In this document: positions 16,386 to 24,086 of the stretch, one piece after another | Layout of the letters: each line of letters starts with the position of its first letter | Position numbering within the stretch: position 1 is the stretch's first letter | Source: Pseudonocardiales bacterium | Lineage (GTDB): Bacteria; Actinomycetota; Actinomycetes; Mycobacteriales; QHCD01 | Reading direction: 5' to 3' | Assembly: GCA_003244255.1 (NCBI GenBank) | Contig: QHCD01000043.1 | Span: forward strand, 1 to 64,000 | Length of the DNA stretch: 64,000 bases | The notes under the pieces: model-generated | Told to the model about the DNA's origin: nothing | What the model saw: only the letters and a program-made list of their open reading frames with translations | Databases searched by the model: none | Program-made: the position numbers and the translations under genes

Positions 16386-16649
16386 TCAGCGGCGCTGTTC
16401 GCTCACCAGGTCGGCCACCGGTCCGTGCGCGTGGACCCGGCGGGCACCGCGCGCGGCGGGGCGATCGGCCCGGCGGGGCTTGCTCAGCACGCCACGCTGA
16501 ACGAGTTGATCGAGCAGCGGCGCGGTGTCCACCGGCAGCAACCGTGCCACCGGAGTACCTCGATCGGTGACGACGACCTCCTCGCCAGCATGAGCCCGTT
16601 CGATCCACCTCGACAGCTCCGCGCGCAGAGTGCTAATCGCTACGTCCAT
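16386..16649 (-). CDS. Phd/YefM-type antitoxin
   Basis: 87 residues from the ATG at 16647-16649 (MDVAISTLRAELSRWIERAHAGEEVVVTDRGTPVARLLPV). This is the Phd/YefM N-terminal fold that dimerises and binds DNA; the rest is a basic, presumably flexible toxin-binding tail (SKPRRADRPAARGARR). A TTG five codons earlier is possible but too close to the GGAG. The pair would autoregulate from the roughly 125-bp upstream gap, in which no clear palindrome was seen. Confidence 0.8.
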   Translation of the reverse strand: MDVAISTLRAELSRWIERAHAGEEVVVTDRGTPVARLLPVDTAPLLDQLVQRGVLSKPRRADRPAARGARRVHAHGPVADLVSEQRR

Positions 16650-16775
16650 GGACCGAGCGTACAACTCCGCAACCTGACTCTGTACGTAGACGTGTAACCG
16701 ACCGTGGTTCGCTGCGGCAATCGTCCCGGGAAGCTCGACGCCACGGCGGCGCGCAGCGCGGTCGAGACGGCAGGG

Positions 16776-17132
16776 TTAGGGAAGTAGGGCGGCGATCATG
16801 CCGTCGACGATGAAGCGGCCGTAGCGGTGGATCGACCAGTGTCGGCGCACGACGAGCAGGTCATAGAGGTCGGGCGAGCTGTAGGTCCGCAGGATCTCGG
16901 CTGTCGCGTTTTGTGTGATGCCAGGGCGCAGGTGGCTCGCCAGCACCTGGGCGTTGTGCCGCATGCGAAGTAGTCGCTGCCGATCGGTGTCGACGAGCAG
17001 TTGTTGCATGTCGGGGTCGGCTGCCGCCGCAGAGCGGATGAGGAGCAGGATTGGGGCGACCGGCGGCGCCATCTCCGTCGTCAGCCGGCCCCAAGCGCGG
17101 ATGATCTGGCGGGGATCGCTCTCCTGCGCTGA
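16776..17132 (-). pseudogene. C-terminal fragment of a TetR-family regulator
   Basis: About 118 codons with the typical TetR C-terminal ligand-domain pattern: AWGRLTTEMAPPVAPILLLIRSAAAADPDMQQLL, then LASHLRPGITQNATAEILRTYSSPDLYDLLVV, ending RYGRFIVDGMIAALLP. The reading frame continues upstream but the sequence loses all similarity, and no N-terminal helix-turn-helix can be found in any frame nearby. Full-length relatives are about 190-210 residues, so the DNA-binding half is gone. The 5' limit is where recognisable sequence begins, not a start codon. Most likely a deletion remnant. Confidence 0.7.
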
Positions 17133-17562
17133 CCTGGTTGCCGGACCGGCCGCTCGCAGTACCGTCGGTCGGCTGGGCGCGGGTGGGTGTGCGGCCCGGC
17201 GGGGGGAGCACACCCACCCGCCGTCATTACGGCCGGAACGGCGACGGCAGCACGTGCCCGGGCTCGGGCCGCAGGTGCGGCGCCGGCGCGACGTGCGGCA
17301 CCGGGGTCCTGGCCTGCGAGCTGGCGCCCGACGTACCGGCGAAGCCGATCGCGAACACGTGCGCGTCGCATGTCGCTGTCGATTCCTGCCGGCGACGATC
17401 GTCGTATACCCGAACTCTACGTCGACCAGCAGCTTCTGCGACGCTTGGGCACGGCACGCGACGACGACACCTGACCTCCTCGACGGCGTTGAGGGACGGT
17501 CTTGGGTGGCGCCGTAGAGGATCGTGATACGAGATAGGTTCACGAGCGGCACCTGGCGCCGG
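17133..17562. other. 430-bp stretch without a recognisable gene
   Basis: Between the tetR fragment and the yoeB-like gene. Several short open frames exist on both strands, among them a 76-codon one at 17227-17457 on the minus strand, but none has a convincing ribosome site or a protein pattern that I recognise. Read with the neighbouring gene fragments, this looks like decayed DNA. Confidence 0.5.
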
Positions 17563-17829
17563 CTACTCGTAGTGGGTCCACATCCGCAGGACATGCACGA
17601 CGTGGCGATCGGGGAAAACCTCGTAGACAAGCCGATGCTGGATGTTGATGCGTCGCGAGTAGCAGCCCGCCAGGTCACCGACAAGCTTTTCGTACCGTGG
17701 AGGTGTACCGAACGGGTCCGCGGCGAGCACGTCGAGGAGCCCTTGGGCCCGCTGCTTCAAGCCCGACGATGCGAGCCGTTTCGCATCTTTCTGCGCTTGG
17801 GGCGAATAGACCAGCGTCCAGTCACTCAC
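17563..17829 (-). CDS. yoeB: YoeB/Txe-like toxin (RelE superfamily)
   Basis: 88 residues; GTG start overlapping the antitoxin stop (GTGA). The sequence WTLVYSPQAQKDAKRLASSGLKQRAQGLLDVL is followed by PPRYEKLVGDLAGCYSRRINIQHRLVYEV and ends in VVHVLRMWTHYE. The late Arg-Leu-Val-Tyr segment and the terminal His-Tyr are the catalytic features of YoeB, a ribosome-dependent mRNA endonuclease. Length matches the family (84-90). Confidence 0.9.
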   Translation of the reverse strand: MSDWTLVYSPQAQKDAKRLASSGLKQRAQGLLDVLAADPFGTPPRYEKLVGDLAGCYSRRINIQHRLVYEVFPDRHVVHVLRMWTHYE

Positions 17830-18068
17830 CAGTCGAGTTCGGTTGAGGCGGCCTCAATACCCTCGGCTCGCGCGTGACGGATCGACTCGGCAAATCCCGG
17901 AACCGACTCCAGGAACAGGGTCTCTTGGATCGCCTGCCAGTCGGCTTCGCCGATCAGCACCGCATTGCCCCGCTGCCCGGTGATGGTCAGCGGCTGAGAC
18001 TCCTCGTTTACTTGGTCGATGAGCCGGTACAGGTTCGACCGGGCCGACGTTGCACTCACAGCAGTCAT
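17826..18068 (-). CDS. yefM: YefM-like antitoxin
   Basis: 80 residues from the ATG at 18066-18068, behind GGAGG and GAAGG; an in-frame GTG six codons earlier is less likely because it overlaps the ribosome site. AVSATSARSNLYRLIDQVNEESQPLTITGQRGNAVLIGEADW is the standard YefM/Phd N-terminal domain; WQAIQETLFLESVPG continues into the toxin-binding tail. It binds the palindrome between its own -35 and -10 (inferred from E. coli yefM-yoeB). Confidence 0.9.
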   Translation of the reverse strand: MTAVSATSARSNLYRLIDQVNEESQPLTITGQRGNAVLIGEADWQAIQETLFLESVPGFAESIRHARAEGIEAASTELDW

Positions 18069-18087
18069 ACCTTCTACCTCCACCACG

Positions 18088-18116
18088 ACCGTACGTCATA
18101 ACGTACGTATTCGCAA
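18088..18116 (-). promoter_or_regulatory. yefM-yoeB promoter with operator inside the spacer
   Basis: On the minus strand: -35 TTGCGA (18116-18111), a 17-nt spacer, and -10 TACGGT (18093-18088). The spacer contains GTACGT-TATG-ACGTAC (18106-18091), an exact inverted repeat built from GTAC cores, much like the TGTACA-cored operator of E. coli yefM-yoeB. The ribosome site follows about 10 nt after the -10. Confidence 0.6.
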
Positions 18117-18557
18117 GCTGAATCCCGGCGGCTGGTGCAAGGAACGGCCCGCCGCACACATGTCAGGCTGTCCCGCCGCGCGATCGACAAGTGACACAAA
18201 AGCAATCTCGGTCGAGGAGATCGTCGCCGCAAGCCGTTCCGGTTACGGGAGCGGGATCAAGGGTCTGCGGCCCGGTGTGGCTGGCCGAGCGGTGCGCGAT
18301 TTGACCTGGGCCGGTTCGCCGCCGGGGGAGCTGGTGTTGAGACCCTGCGTCTACAGGCCGGTGCGGCCGTCGATCCGCTCGCGCAGGATGTCGGCCTGGC
18401 CATCGTGCGCGCTGTATTCGCGGATCATGTGCAGATAGACCCGTCGGCTAGCCCGAGACGGACGGGCCCATACGGAGTTGGCGTTGTACAGCCGGTCAGC
18501 TCGGCATACTCACGTCACTGGCGAGCGACACCAAGCGTGTGGAAGGCGACGACAACC
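18117..18557. other. 440-bp gap, mostly decayed DNA
   Basis: Upstream of the yefM promoter and before the DUF1801 gene. The only recognisable content is the short dinB-like fragment (18351-18446). The rest has no open frame with a ribosome site or familiar protein pattern. Confidence 0.45.
18351..18446 (-). pseudogene. C-terminal scrap of a DinB/DUF664-family gene
   Basis: Reading the minus strand back from a TAG at 18351-18353 gives RRVYLHMIREYSAHDGQADILRERIDGRTGL, which matches the end of DinB-superfamily (DUF664) proteins, whose C-terminus normally reads WV.[22 protein letters not shown]. Only about 30 residues remain before similarity stops; full-length relatives are about 170 residues. 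This fragment is too short to fold and has no start. Confidence 0.6.
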
Positions 18558-19046
18558 ATGGCCAAGGGGAACAGCAGCTCGACGAACGGCAAGTCCAGCT
18601 CGAAGAAGACGACGTCCAGCGCGAAGAAGAAAACGTCTAGCGCGAAGAAGGCGACGTCGAGCACAAAGAAGGGAACGGGAACGAAGTCTCCCGCGGTGCG
18701 CATCACAGAGCGGATCAGAGAGCTGGGTGATTGGCGCGGCGACACCCTGTCCAGGATCCGAAAGATCGTCAAGCAGGCCGACCCCGACATCGTCGAGGAG
18801 TGGAAGTACCGAGGGGTTCCGGTCTGGTATCACGACGGGATCGTCTGCACCGGTGAGACCTACAAGGACCACGTGAAGATGACCTTCGCCAAGGGTGCCT
18901 CGCTGAAAGATCCGTCCGGCTTGTTCAACGGCACTCTCGGGGGCGAAACCTGGCGGGCCATCGACATCCACGAAGGCGACAAGATCAACGCGAACGCGTT
19001 GAAGGCGCTCATCCGCGAGGCCGTGGACCTGGACACCTCCGACTAG
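18558..19046 (+). CDS. DUF1801 protein with Lys/Ser-rich N-terminal tail
   Basis: 162 residues; ATG at 18558, with GGAAGG 11 nt upstream. Residues 3-45 are a low-complexity tail of repeated Ser-Ser-(Ala)-Lys-Lys units, resembling eukaryotic H1 tails and the actinobacterial Lys-rich tails of HupB/Lsr2-type proteins. Residues 48-162 are a DUF1801 (YdhG-like) domain: ITERIRELGDWRGDTLSRIRKIVKQADPDIVEEWKYRGVPVWYHDGIVCTGETYKDHVKMTFAKGASL. The DUF1801 domain has no established function. A tail this basic would bind nucleic acid nonspecifically (inference). Confidence 0.75.
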   Translation: MAKGNSSSTNGKSSSKKTTSSAKKKTSSAKKATSSTKKGTGTKSPAVRITERIRELGDWRGDTLSRIRKIVKQADPDIVEEWKYRGVPVWYHDGIVCTGETYKDHVKMTFAKGASLKDPSGLFNGTLGGETWRAIDIHEGDKINANALKALIREAVDLDTSD

Positions 19047-19117
19047 CTAAGGGGACCCCGATGACCCCGGTCCGCACAGCCTGAGGATCACCGGACGAAT
19101 CGGGCCCGGAGTGTGGG

Positions 19118-19609
19118 CTAGTCGGCGCGGTTCCTCGCGTACCGGAGGACGGCCTCACGGGTGGTCGTGACCTGCAGGGCGGACCTCGCCTCGGCCAGCC
19201 TGCGGTTGGCCGTGCGCAGCGAGAGGTACAGGCGTTCGGCCGCGTCGGCGATCGACGCCCCTTGGGCCAGCAGTTCGAGCACCCGACGCTGGTCACGGGT
19301 GAGCGGCAGGTCATCTGTCGCCGCCGTCCCCGCCGTTTCCGCGACCCGGCCGACATCCGCGACGAATCCGGGCGCCCAAGGCGCTCTCTGGTCCACCCGC
19401 ACGATCAATCCGGCGCCGCGCACGGTGAGCAGCAGTGCCTGCCGCGCGTCGGATTCGGTGCGCACCTCCCCGCTCGCGACGTAACGCCCCGGTGCCAGAT
19501 CCCATGGTTGCGGCGGGCCGAGGAATCCATTGTGGACAGCCCATCCGGCGGCGCGGGCATCGCTGGTCGCACCGCTGAGATCGTCGACGACGTCGTACGG
19601 CGTCGTCAC
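19118..19609 (-). CDS. Small LuxR-type HTH regulator, coupled to the large LuxR gene
   Basis: 163 residues; GTG at 19607-19609 overlapping the stop of the large LuxR regulator (GTGA). The C-terminal 60 residues are a LuxR HTH: PLTRDQRRVLELLAQGASIADAAERLYLSLRTANRRLAEARSAL. The N-terminal 95 residues (WAVHNGFLGPPQPWDLAPGRYVASGEVRTESDARQALLLTVRGAGLIVRVD) are not a receiver or PAS domain that I recognise. No phosphorylation site is apparent. It could modulate or dimerise with its larger neighbour. Confidence 0.75.
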   Translation of the reverse strand: MTTPYDVVDDLSGATSDARAAGWAVHNGFLGPPQPWDLAPGRYVASGEVRTESDARQALLLTVRGAGLIVRVDQRAPWAPGFVADVGRVAETAGTAATDDLPLTRDQRRVLELLAQGASIADAAERLYLSLRTANRRLAEARSALQVTTTREAVLRYARNRAD

Positions 19610-22005
19610 GACAACATCCGGCTGGCCCGGACGGCGGCCTCGGTGCGGGTGCGGGCGCCGAGCTTGGTGACCGCCGACTTCACGTACGTCTCGACGGTGT
19701 TCGGTGAGAGGCCGAGCCGGTCGGCGATGCGCCGGGTGGAGTGACCGGCGGCGACGAGCTCGAGCACCTCGTGCTCTCGCGGGCTGAGCAGGCTGGCCTC
19801 CCGGCCCGAGGTTGGTCTGCGGACGATGCCGCGCTGTCGGAGCGCGCGCTGGATCCGCCCGAGCAGCACGGTGTAGCCGCGGTCGGTGGCCAGCCGCTCG
19901 GCGGACAGCAGCAGGTCGACCGCGCCATTGGGGGCGCGCTCGTCGGCCGCCAGCAGGCAGCGGAGTTGCTCGCGGACGCACACGCCGTCCCAATCGCCTG
20001 CCGCATCGGAAAAATCGCCGTCGTCGAAGGCCGCCAGGGTTGCCGCCACCGGTTGCGGGAGACCACGGGCGTGCCGCGAGCTGGGCAGCGCGGGCGCGGC
20101 CCAGGCCCGAGTGAGTTCGGCGAGACTGCCGGCCAGATCCGGCCGACCGCCGAGCAGCGCGTCCGCCCCCGTGCGGGCCTCGGCACTGTCGCCGTCGAGC
20201 CAGTCGATCTCGACGGCCACCCAGCGCAGCAGCCGGTTCCGCTCGCCGCGCACCATGCCGCGGGCCGCGGTGATCGCGCCACCATCGGCATGCGCAAGCG
20301 CCGCCGCCGACACCGCGACGACGCGAGCCTCCGCCGGCAGCTCGCGGGCCAGCAGGGCAGCTCCGCCCCGCACCGCCGCATCGATCGCGCCGTCGGCGAG
20401 CAGCCGCAGCCACAGTGATTCGGCGCGCAGCGACGTCTCCCACAGGTACGCGCCGCGGCTGGCGCAGTCCGCCGCGGAGCGGTCGGCGAGTTCAGCAGCC
20501 TCGGCGTGACGCATCAGATCCCGCATTCCCCGCACCAGCAGCAGTTCCGCGGTCCACGCCGTGACGCCGTCGGCGTGTTCCAGGCTTGTCCACAGTGGAC
20601 GGTCCCAGCCGTCGCGGCGGGCGGCCAGCAGCGCGGCGCCGTAGGCGATCAGCACCTCTGCCGGCAGCGATTCACCGGCGGCGGCCGCGCGTCCCCCGAG
20701 CTCGCAGGCGGCGTCGGGATCCAGCCCGGTCAGCACGCGCAGCCGCGCCGTCAGGTGCTGCGCGCGCAGGGTCGGCGATACGTCGTCGAGCAGCGGCGTC
20801 ACGCCGTCCAGCCGCTGCAGGCCGTCGGCGAGGTCACCGCCAGCGGCCGCCGCGGTGGCCGCCACGACGGCAGCGGCGACCAGGTGTTCCGGCGCAGCCG
20901 GCCCGGATGTGTCGGCAGCCAGCCGGCGTGCCGCGGCCGTGTCGCCAGCCGCGAGCGCTGCCTGCGCGGCCGCGAGCCCGCGGGCAGCGGAAGGTGCCGC
21001 CTCGGCCGCCAGCCGCAGCAGGGCAGCGCGGTCGTCGACACCGCGCGCGGTCGTCGCCGCCCGCTCGGCCCGGCCCGCCGCCGCAGCCAGATCGCCGGCC
21101 GCGGCCAGATGCCGGGCCGCCTCGGCGTCCTCGACGTGCTCGGCAATCGCGCGGTGCATCGCCGCCCGCGCACCGACTGACGCGACTCCGGCCGCGACGT
21201 CGGCGAGCAGCCGGTCGCGGGGACAGACCAGGTCGGCGGCGACGACCGCCAGGTCAAGCCGTACCAGACCGTCCGCTCCAGGCCCGAGCAGCGACGCCGG
21301 CGCCGGCCGCCCGATCAGGCCGAGCGCGGCGAGGGCGGTCCGCTCTGCCTGCGGCAGCTCGGCCACCAGCGCCGCGAGCGCGGTGAGCCCGCGGGTCGGC
21401 GGGCCGTCGGGATGCCGCGCGAGCAGGGTGAGCAGCAGCGGGTTGCCGACGGCGCGCTCCACCACGGTCTGCGCGGTGACGTCCGCTAGGTGCGGCGCCG
21501 TCGCGGCCACCAGCTCGATCGCCGCATCCGCTCCCAACGGCTCCAGGTCGCGCCAGCAGGCGGCCCGCTGACGGATCGGGCCGATCCATCGTTCGACCAG
21601 TGGCGCCGGCGTGCGGCAGGCCAGCAGCAACCGGCAGTACCGCGCGATCCTCGGCAGCAGCCCGATGGTGAGCCGGTCGGCCCACTGCAGGTCGTCGACG
21701 ATCAGCAGGCCGTCGCCGACCCGCGCCCGCACCGCCTCGACCGTGAGCGGCGGGTCGTCGACGGGCAGCGGCGCCCGGACGGCGCGGGTCAGCGCCAGCG
21801 CCGGCACATCGCGCAGGGTGAGCAGGCCGCCGCCCGCGAACACCACGCCCCCGCACCGCCGGGCCACCTCGGCGGCGACCGCCGTCTTGCCGATGCCCGG
21901 CGGGCCGGCGACGACGGTGAGTCCCGGCTGCCGCACCGCGTCGAGCAGCACGTCGACGTCGACGTCGCGTCCGATCAGATGCGAAGCCGACGCCGGTCCG
22001 GTCAA
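19606..22005 (-). CDS. Large LuxR-family (LAL-type) AAA regulator
   Basis: 799 residues if started at the TTG at 22003-22005, which sits 12 residues before the family start (SHLIGRDVDVDVLLDAV) behind GGCGGAT; the start is uncertain. Walker A GPPGIGKT (about 33-40), Walker B LLIVDDLQWAD, then a long Ala-rich helical TPR-like middle, and a C-terminal LuxR HTH (LLSPREHEVLELVAAGHSTRRIADRLGLSPNTVETYVKSAVTKLG). LAL regulators sense ligands through the central repeat region and activate transcription. It is divergent from the dynamin operon, 120 bp apart, and is its most likely regulator. Confidence 0.82.
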   Translation of the reverse strand: MTGPASASHLIGRDVDVDVLLDAVRQPGLTVVAGPPGIGKTAVAAEVARRCGGVVFAGGGLLTLRDVPALALTRAVRAPLPVDDPPLTVEAVRARVGDGLLIVDDLQWADRLTIGLLPRIARYCRLLLACRTPAPLVERWIGPIRQRAACWRDLEPLGADAAIELVAATAPHLADVTAQTVVERAVGNPLLLTLLARHPDGPPTRGLTALAALVAELPQAERTALAALGLIGRPAPASLLGPGADGLVRLDLAVVAADLVCPRDRLLADVAAGVASVGARAAMHRAIAEHVEDAEAARHLAAAGDLAAAAGRAERAATTARGVDDRAALLRLAAEAAPSAARGLAAAQAALAAGDTAAARRLAADTSGPAAPEHLVAAAVVAATAAAAGGDLADGLQRLDGVTPLLDDVSPTLRAQHLTARLRVLTGLDPDAACELGGRAAAAGESLPAEVLIAYGAALLAARRDGWDRPLWTSLEHADGVTAWTAELLLVRGMRDLMRHAEAAELADRSAADCASRGAYLWETSLRAESLWLRLLADGAIDAAVRGGAALLARELPAEARVVAVSAAALAHADGGAITAARGMVRGERNRLLRWVAVEIDWLDGDSAEARTGADALLGGRPDLAGSLAELTRAWAAPALPSSRHARGLPQPVAATLAAFDDGDFSDAAGDWDGVCVREQLRCLLAADERAPNGAVDLLLSAERLATDRGYTVLLGRIQRALRQRGIVRRPTSGREASLLSPREHEVLELVAAGHSTRRIADRLGLSPNTVETYVKSAVTKLGARTRTEAAVRASRMLS

Positions 22006-22125
22006 GGTTTCGATCCGCCGAGCGTAGGCGAGATCCTCGTTCTGGCACGATGACGGGAGGCGCGAAACTCCCGGCCTGCGTAACGTCGAACCTGCCCGGC
22101 CTGCGGACAACCATCGGATGAGAGC

Positions 22126-23685
22126 GTGACGCCACCGGACACCACGACGGACGCCGGCGCGGTCGGCCCGCTGTGCCGGCTGGTGGCGGCTGTGTGCACC
22201 TCGATGCGGACGAACCTGTCCGGACCGGCGGCCGAAGCCGTCGATGACGTCGTCCGCCGGATCTTCGGCCCGCTGCAACTGGCCGTCGCCGGCCGGATCA
22301 AGTCGGGCAAGTCGACGGTCGTGAACGCGCTGATCGGGCGCCGGGTCTCGCCGACCGACGTGCGTGAATGCACGCGACTGGTCACCCGCTTCCGTTACGG
22401 CACGGTCGATCGGGTCGAGGTGGTCCGCCTCGACGGCTCGCGCGCGCAGCTGCCCTACGACGCCGACGGCATGGTGCCGGCGGACCTGCATGTTCAGGTC
22501 GACGACGTCGCGTTCATCGACGCCTACCTGACCAGCGCGCTGCTGCGGGACGTCACGGTGATCGACACACCTGGACTGGGTTCGGTGGACAGCGGGAGCG
22601 TGACGCGCACCCGAGCGCTGCTCGGCGCGGAGGACCTCGACGAGGCCTCCCGGGCCGCGATCGCCAGCGCCGAGGCCGTCGTGTTCGTGCTCACCCAGGC
22701 AGCGCGTGCCGACGACGTCGAGGCTCTCGCGATCTTCCGGGCGGCGACGACACGGCAGGCCAGCAGCCCGATCAACGCTGTCGGGGTGCTGAACAAGGCC
22801 GACCAGATCACCGCCGGATCAGACGACGACGGCGGGGCCGGAGTCCCGGCCACCGGCGCCGACGATCCGATGGCTGCGGCCCGATCCCTCGCGCGCGCGC
22901 AGGCGATCGCCTTGCAGCATCGGGTATCCGACGTGCTCCCGCTGATGGGCCTGGTGGCCGAGACCGCGGAGGCCGGCCTGTTCACCGAGGCCGACGCCGA
23001 CGCGCTGCGGCAGATCGCGGCCCTGGACGCCGCCGAACGCGAGGTGCTGTTCTACTCGGCCGACCTGTTCCTGCGGCCCGACGTCGACGTCCCGCTCACG
23101 GCCCGAACGCGTCTGCTGGAACGGCTCGATGTGGAGGCAATCCGCCACGGTGTCGGCATGCTCGCCGTCGACGACCGGCTGCAGGCGGGGGAGCTGCGCC
23201 GCCGGCTGGCCGCGATCTCCGGATTCGGCGCGGTTCGCGACGCTGTCGACTCCGAGTTCCGGCGCCGGGCCGATGCGATCAAGGCCAACGTCGCCCTGGC
23301 GAGCCTCGAGTCGCTCGCAGGTGCGTCGCCCGAGCCGGACTCCAACCGGATCCGCGACGGCATCGAGTCCTTGCTGCAGCGCCCGGAGGCACACCGGCTG
23401 CGGCTGGTGGAGGCGGCGTCGCTGGTGGCTTCGGCGACCGTGCCGCTGCCCGAGGACCTCGCCCGCGAGGTCGCGCGGTTTGCCGTCGGGCGGACCGCCG
23501 CCGACCAACTCGGCCGGCCGGGCGCATCGGCCGACGAGCTCGCGGCCGCCGCGTTGGCAGCAGCGAGACGGTGGCGCTCGTTCGCCTCGTTCGGGTCGAC
23601 GCCGGCGCAGAGCAGGGTGGCGCACACGGTCCATCGCGGATACTTCCTGTTGTGGCAGGAACTGCAATCGGCGACACGATCGTGA
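22126..23685 (+). CDS. Dynamin-like GTPase 1 (IniA/IniC-like)
   Basis: 519 residues; GTG at 22126 with a weak GAGAG site. GTPase motifs: G1 GRIKSGKST (56-64), G2 Thr in ECTRLVTRFRYG, G3 DTPGLG (147-152), G4 NKAD (223-226). The region after the G domain is helical, with no clear membrane anchor. Bacterial dynamin-like proteins bend or fuse membranes and usually work in unequal pairs, as with IniA/IniC of mycobacteria and DynA/DynB of Streptomyces; a second one is encoded two genes downstream. The stop overlaps the GTG of the GrpE-like gene. Confidence 0.82.
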   Translation: MTPPDTTTDAGAVGPLCRLVAAVCTSMRTNLSGPAAEAVDDVVRRIFGPLQLAVAGRIKSGKSTVVNALIGRRVSPTDVRECTRLVTRFRYGTVDRVEVVRLDGSRAQLPYDADGMVPADLHVQVDDVAFIDAYLTSALLRDVTVIDTPGLGSVDSGSVTRTRALLGAEDLDEASRAAIASAEAVVFVLTQAARADDVEALAIFRAATTRQASSPINAVGVLNKADQITAGSDDDGGAGVPATGADDPMAAARSLARAQAIALQHRVSDVLPLMGLVAETAEAGLFTEADADALRQIAALDAAEREVLFYSADLFLRPDVDVPLTARTRLLERLDVEAIRHGVGMLAVDDRLQAGELRRRLAAISGFGAVRDAVDSEFRRRADAIKANVALASLESLAGASPEPDSNRIRDGIESLLQRPEAHRLRLVEAASLVASATVPLPEDLAREVARFAVGRTAADQLGRPGASADELAAAALAAARRWRSFASFGSTPAQSRVAHTVHRGYFLLWQELQSATRS

Positions 23686-24086
23686 GGCTCCGTCGCCGTG
23701 GCGCACCGACCGCAGACGCTGCGGACGCCGTCGACGCCGCCGTCGAGGCCGCTGTCGAGACGGTCGAGGACGAGCAGGCCCACTGGGCGGCGCAGCGCGT
23801 CGAGCTGATCAACCTCTGCCTGTACGCGCGGGATCGCGTGGGCAGTCCGGCGACGGCGCGCAAGATCGACGATCGGCTCGCAGAGCTCGGGATCGTCGCC
23901 GTCTGCCCGGATGGCGAGCTCTTCGATCCCGCCGCGCACGAGGCCGGCAGCACCGTGATCACCGATGACCCCGACCTGCACGGCCTGGTGGCTTCGACCG
24001 AGCAGCCCGGCTATGTCGACAACGGCGCGCCGCTGCAGGTGCCGGTCGTCGCCGTCTACCGCCGTCGCGACGGAGCGACGTCGTGA
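23682..24086 (+). CDS. GrpE-like nucleotide-exchange-factor domain protein
   Basis: 134 residues; GTG overlapping the previous stop. The N-terminal part is an Ala/Asp/Glu-rich helix (AADAVDAAVEAAVETVEDEQAHWAAQRVELINLCLYARDRVG) that could dimerise like GrpE's long helix. The C-terminal part, LAELGIVAVCPDGELFDPAAHEAGSTVITDDPDLHGLVASTEQPGYVDNGAPLQVPVVAVYR, follows the GrpE beta-domain pattern (conserved FDPAxHEA and PGY). GrpE opens Hsp70 for ADP release, so its natural partner here would be the membrane-anchored Hsp70-like protein encoded at 13.9 kb rather than DnaK (inference). Confidence 0.75.
   Translation: MRLRRRGAPTADAADAVDAAVEAAVETVEDEQAHWAAQRVELINLCLYARDRVGSPATARKIDDRLAELGIVAVCPDGELFDPAAHEAGSTVITDDPDLHGLVASTEQPGYVDNGAPLQVPVVAVYRRRDGATS

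Noticed and set aside
17227-17457. 76-codon minus-strand ORF in the decay island
   Set aside because: No ribosome site and no recognisable fold; composition resembles random GC-rich sequence.
22006-22491. 162-codon N-terminal extension of the large LuxR regulator
   Set aside because: It would overlap the divergent GTPase gene and has no LuxR-family similarity.
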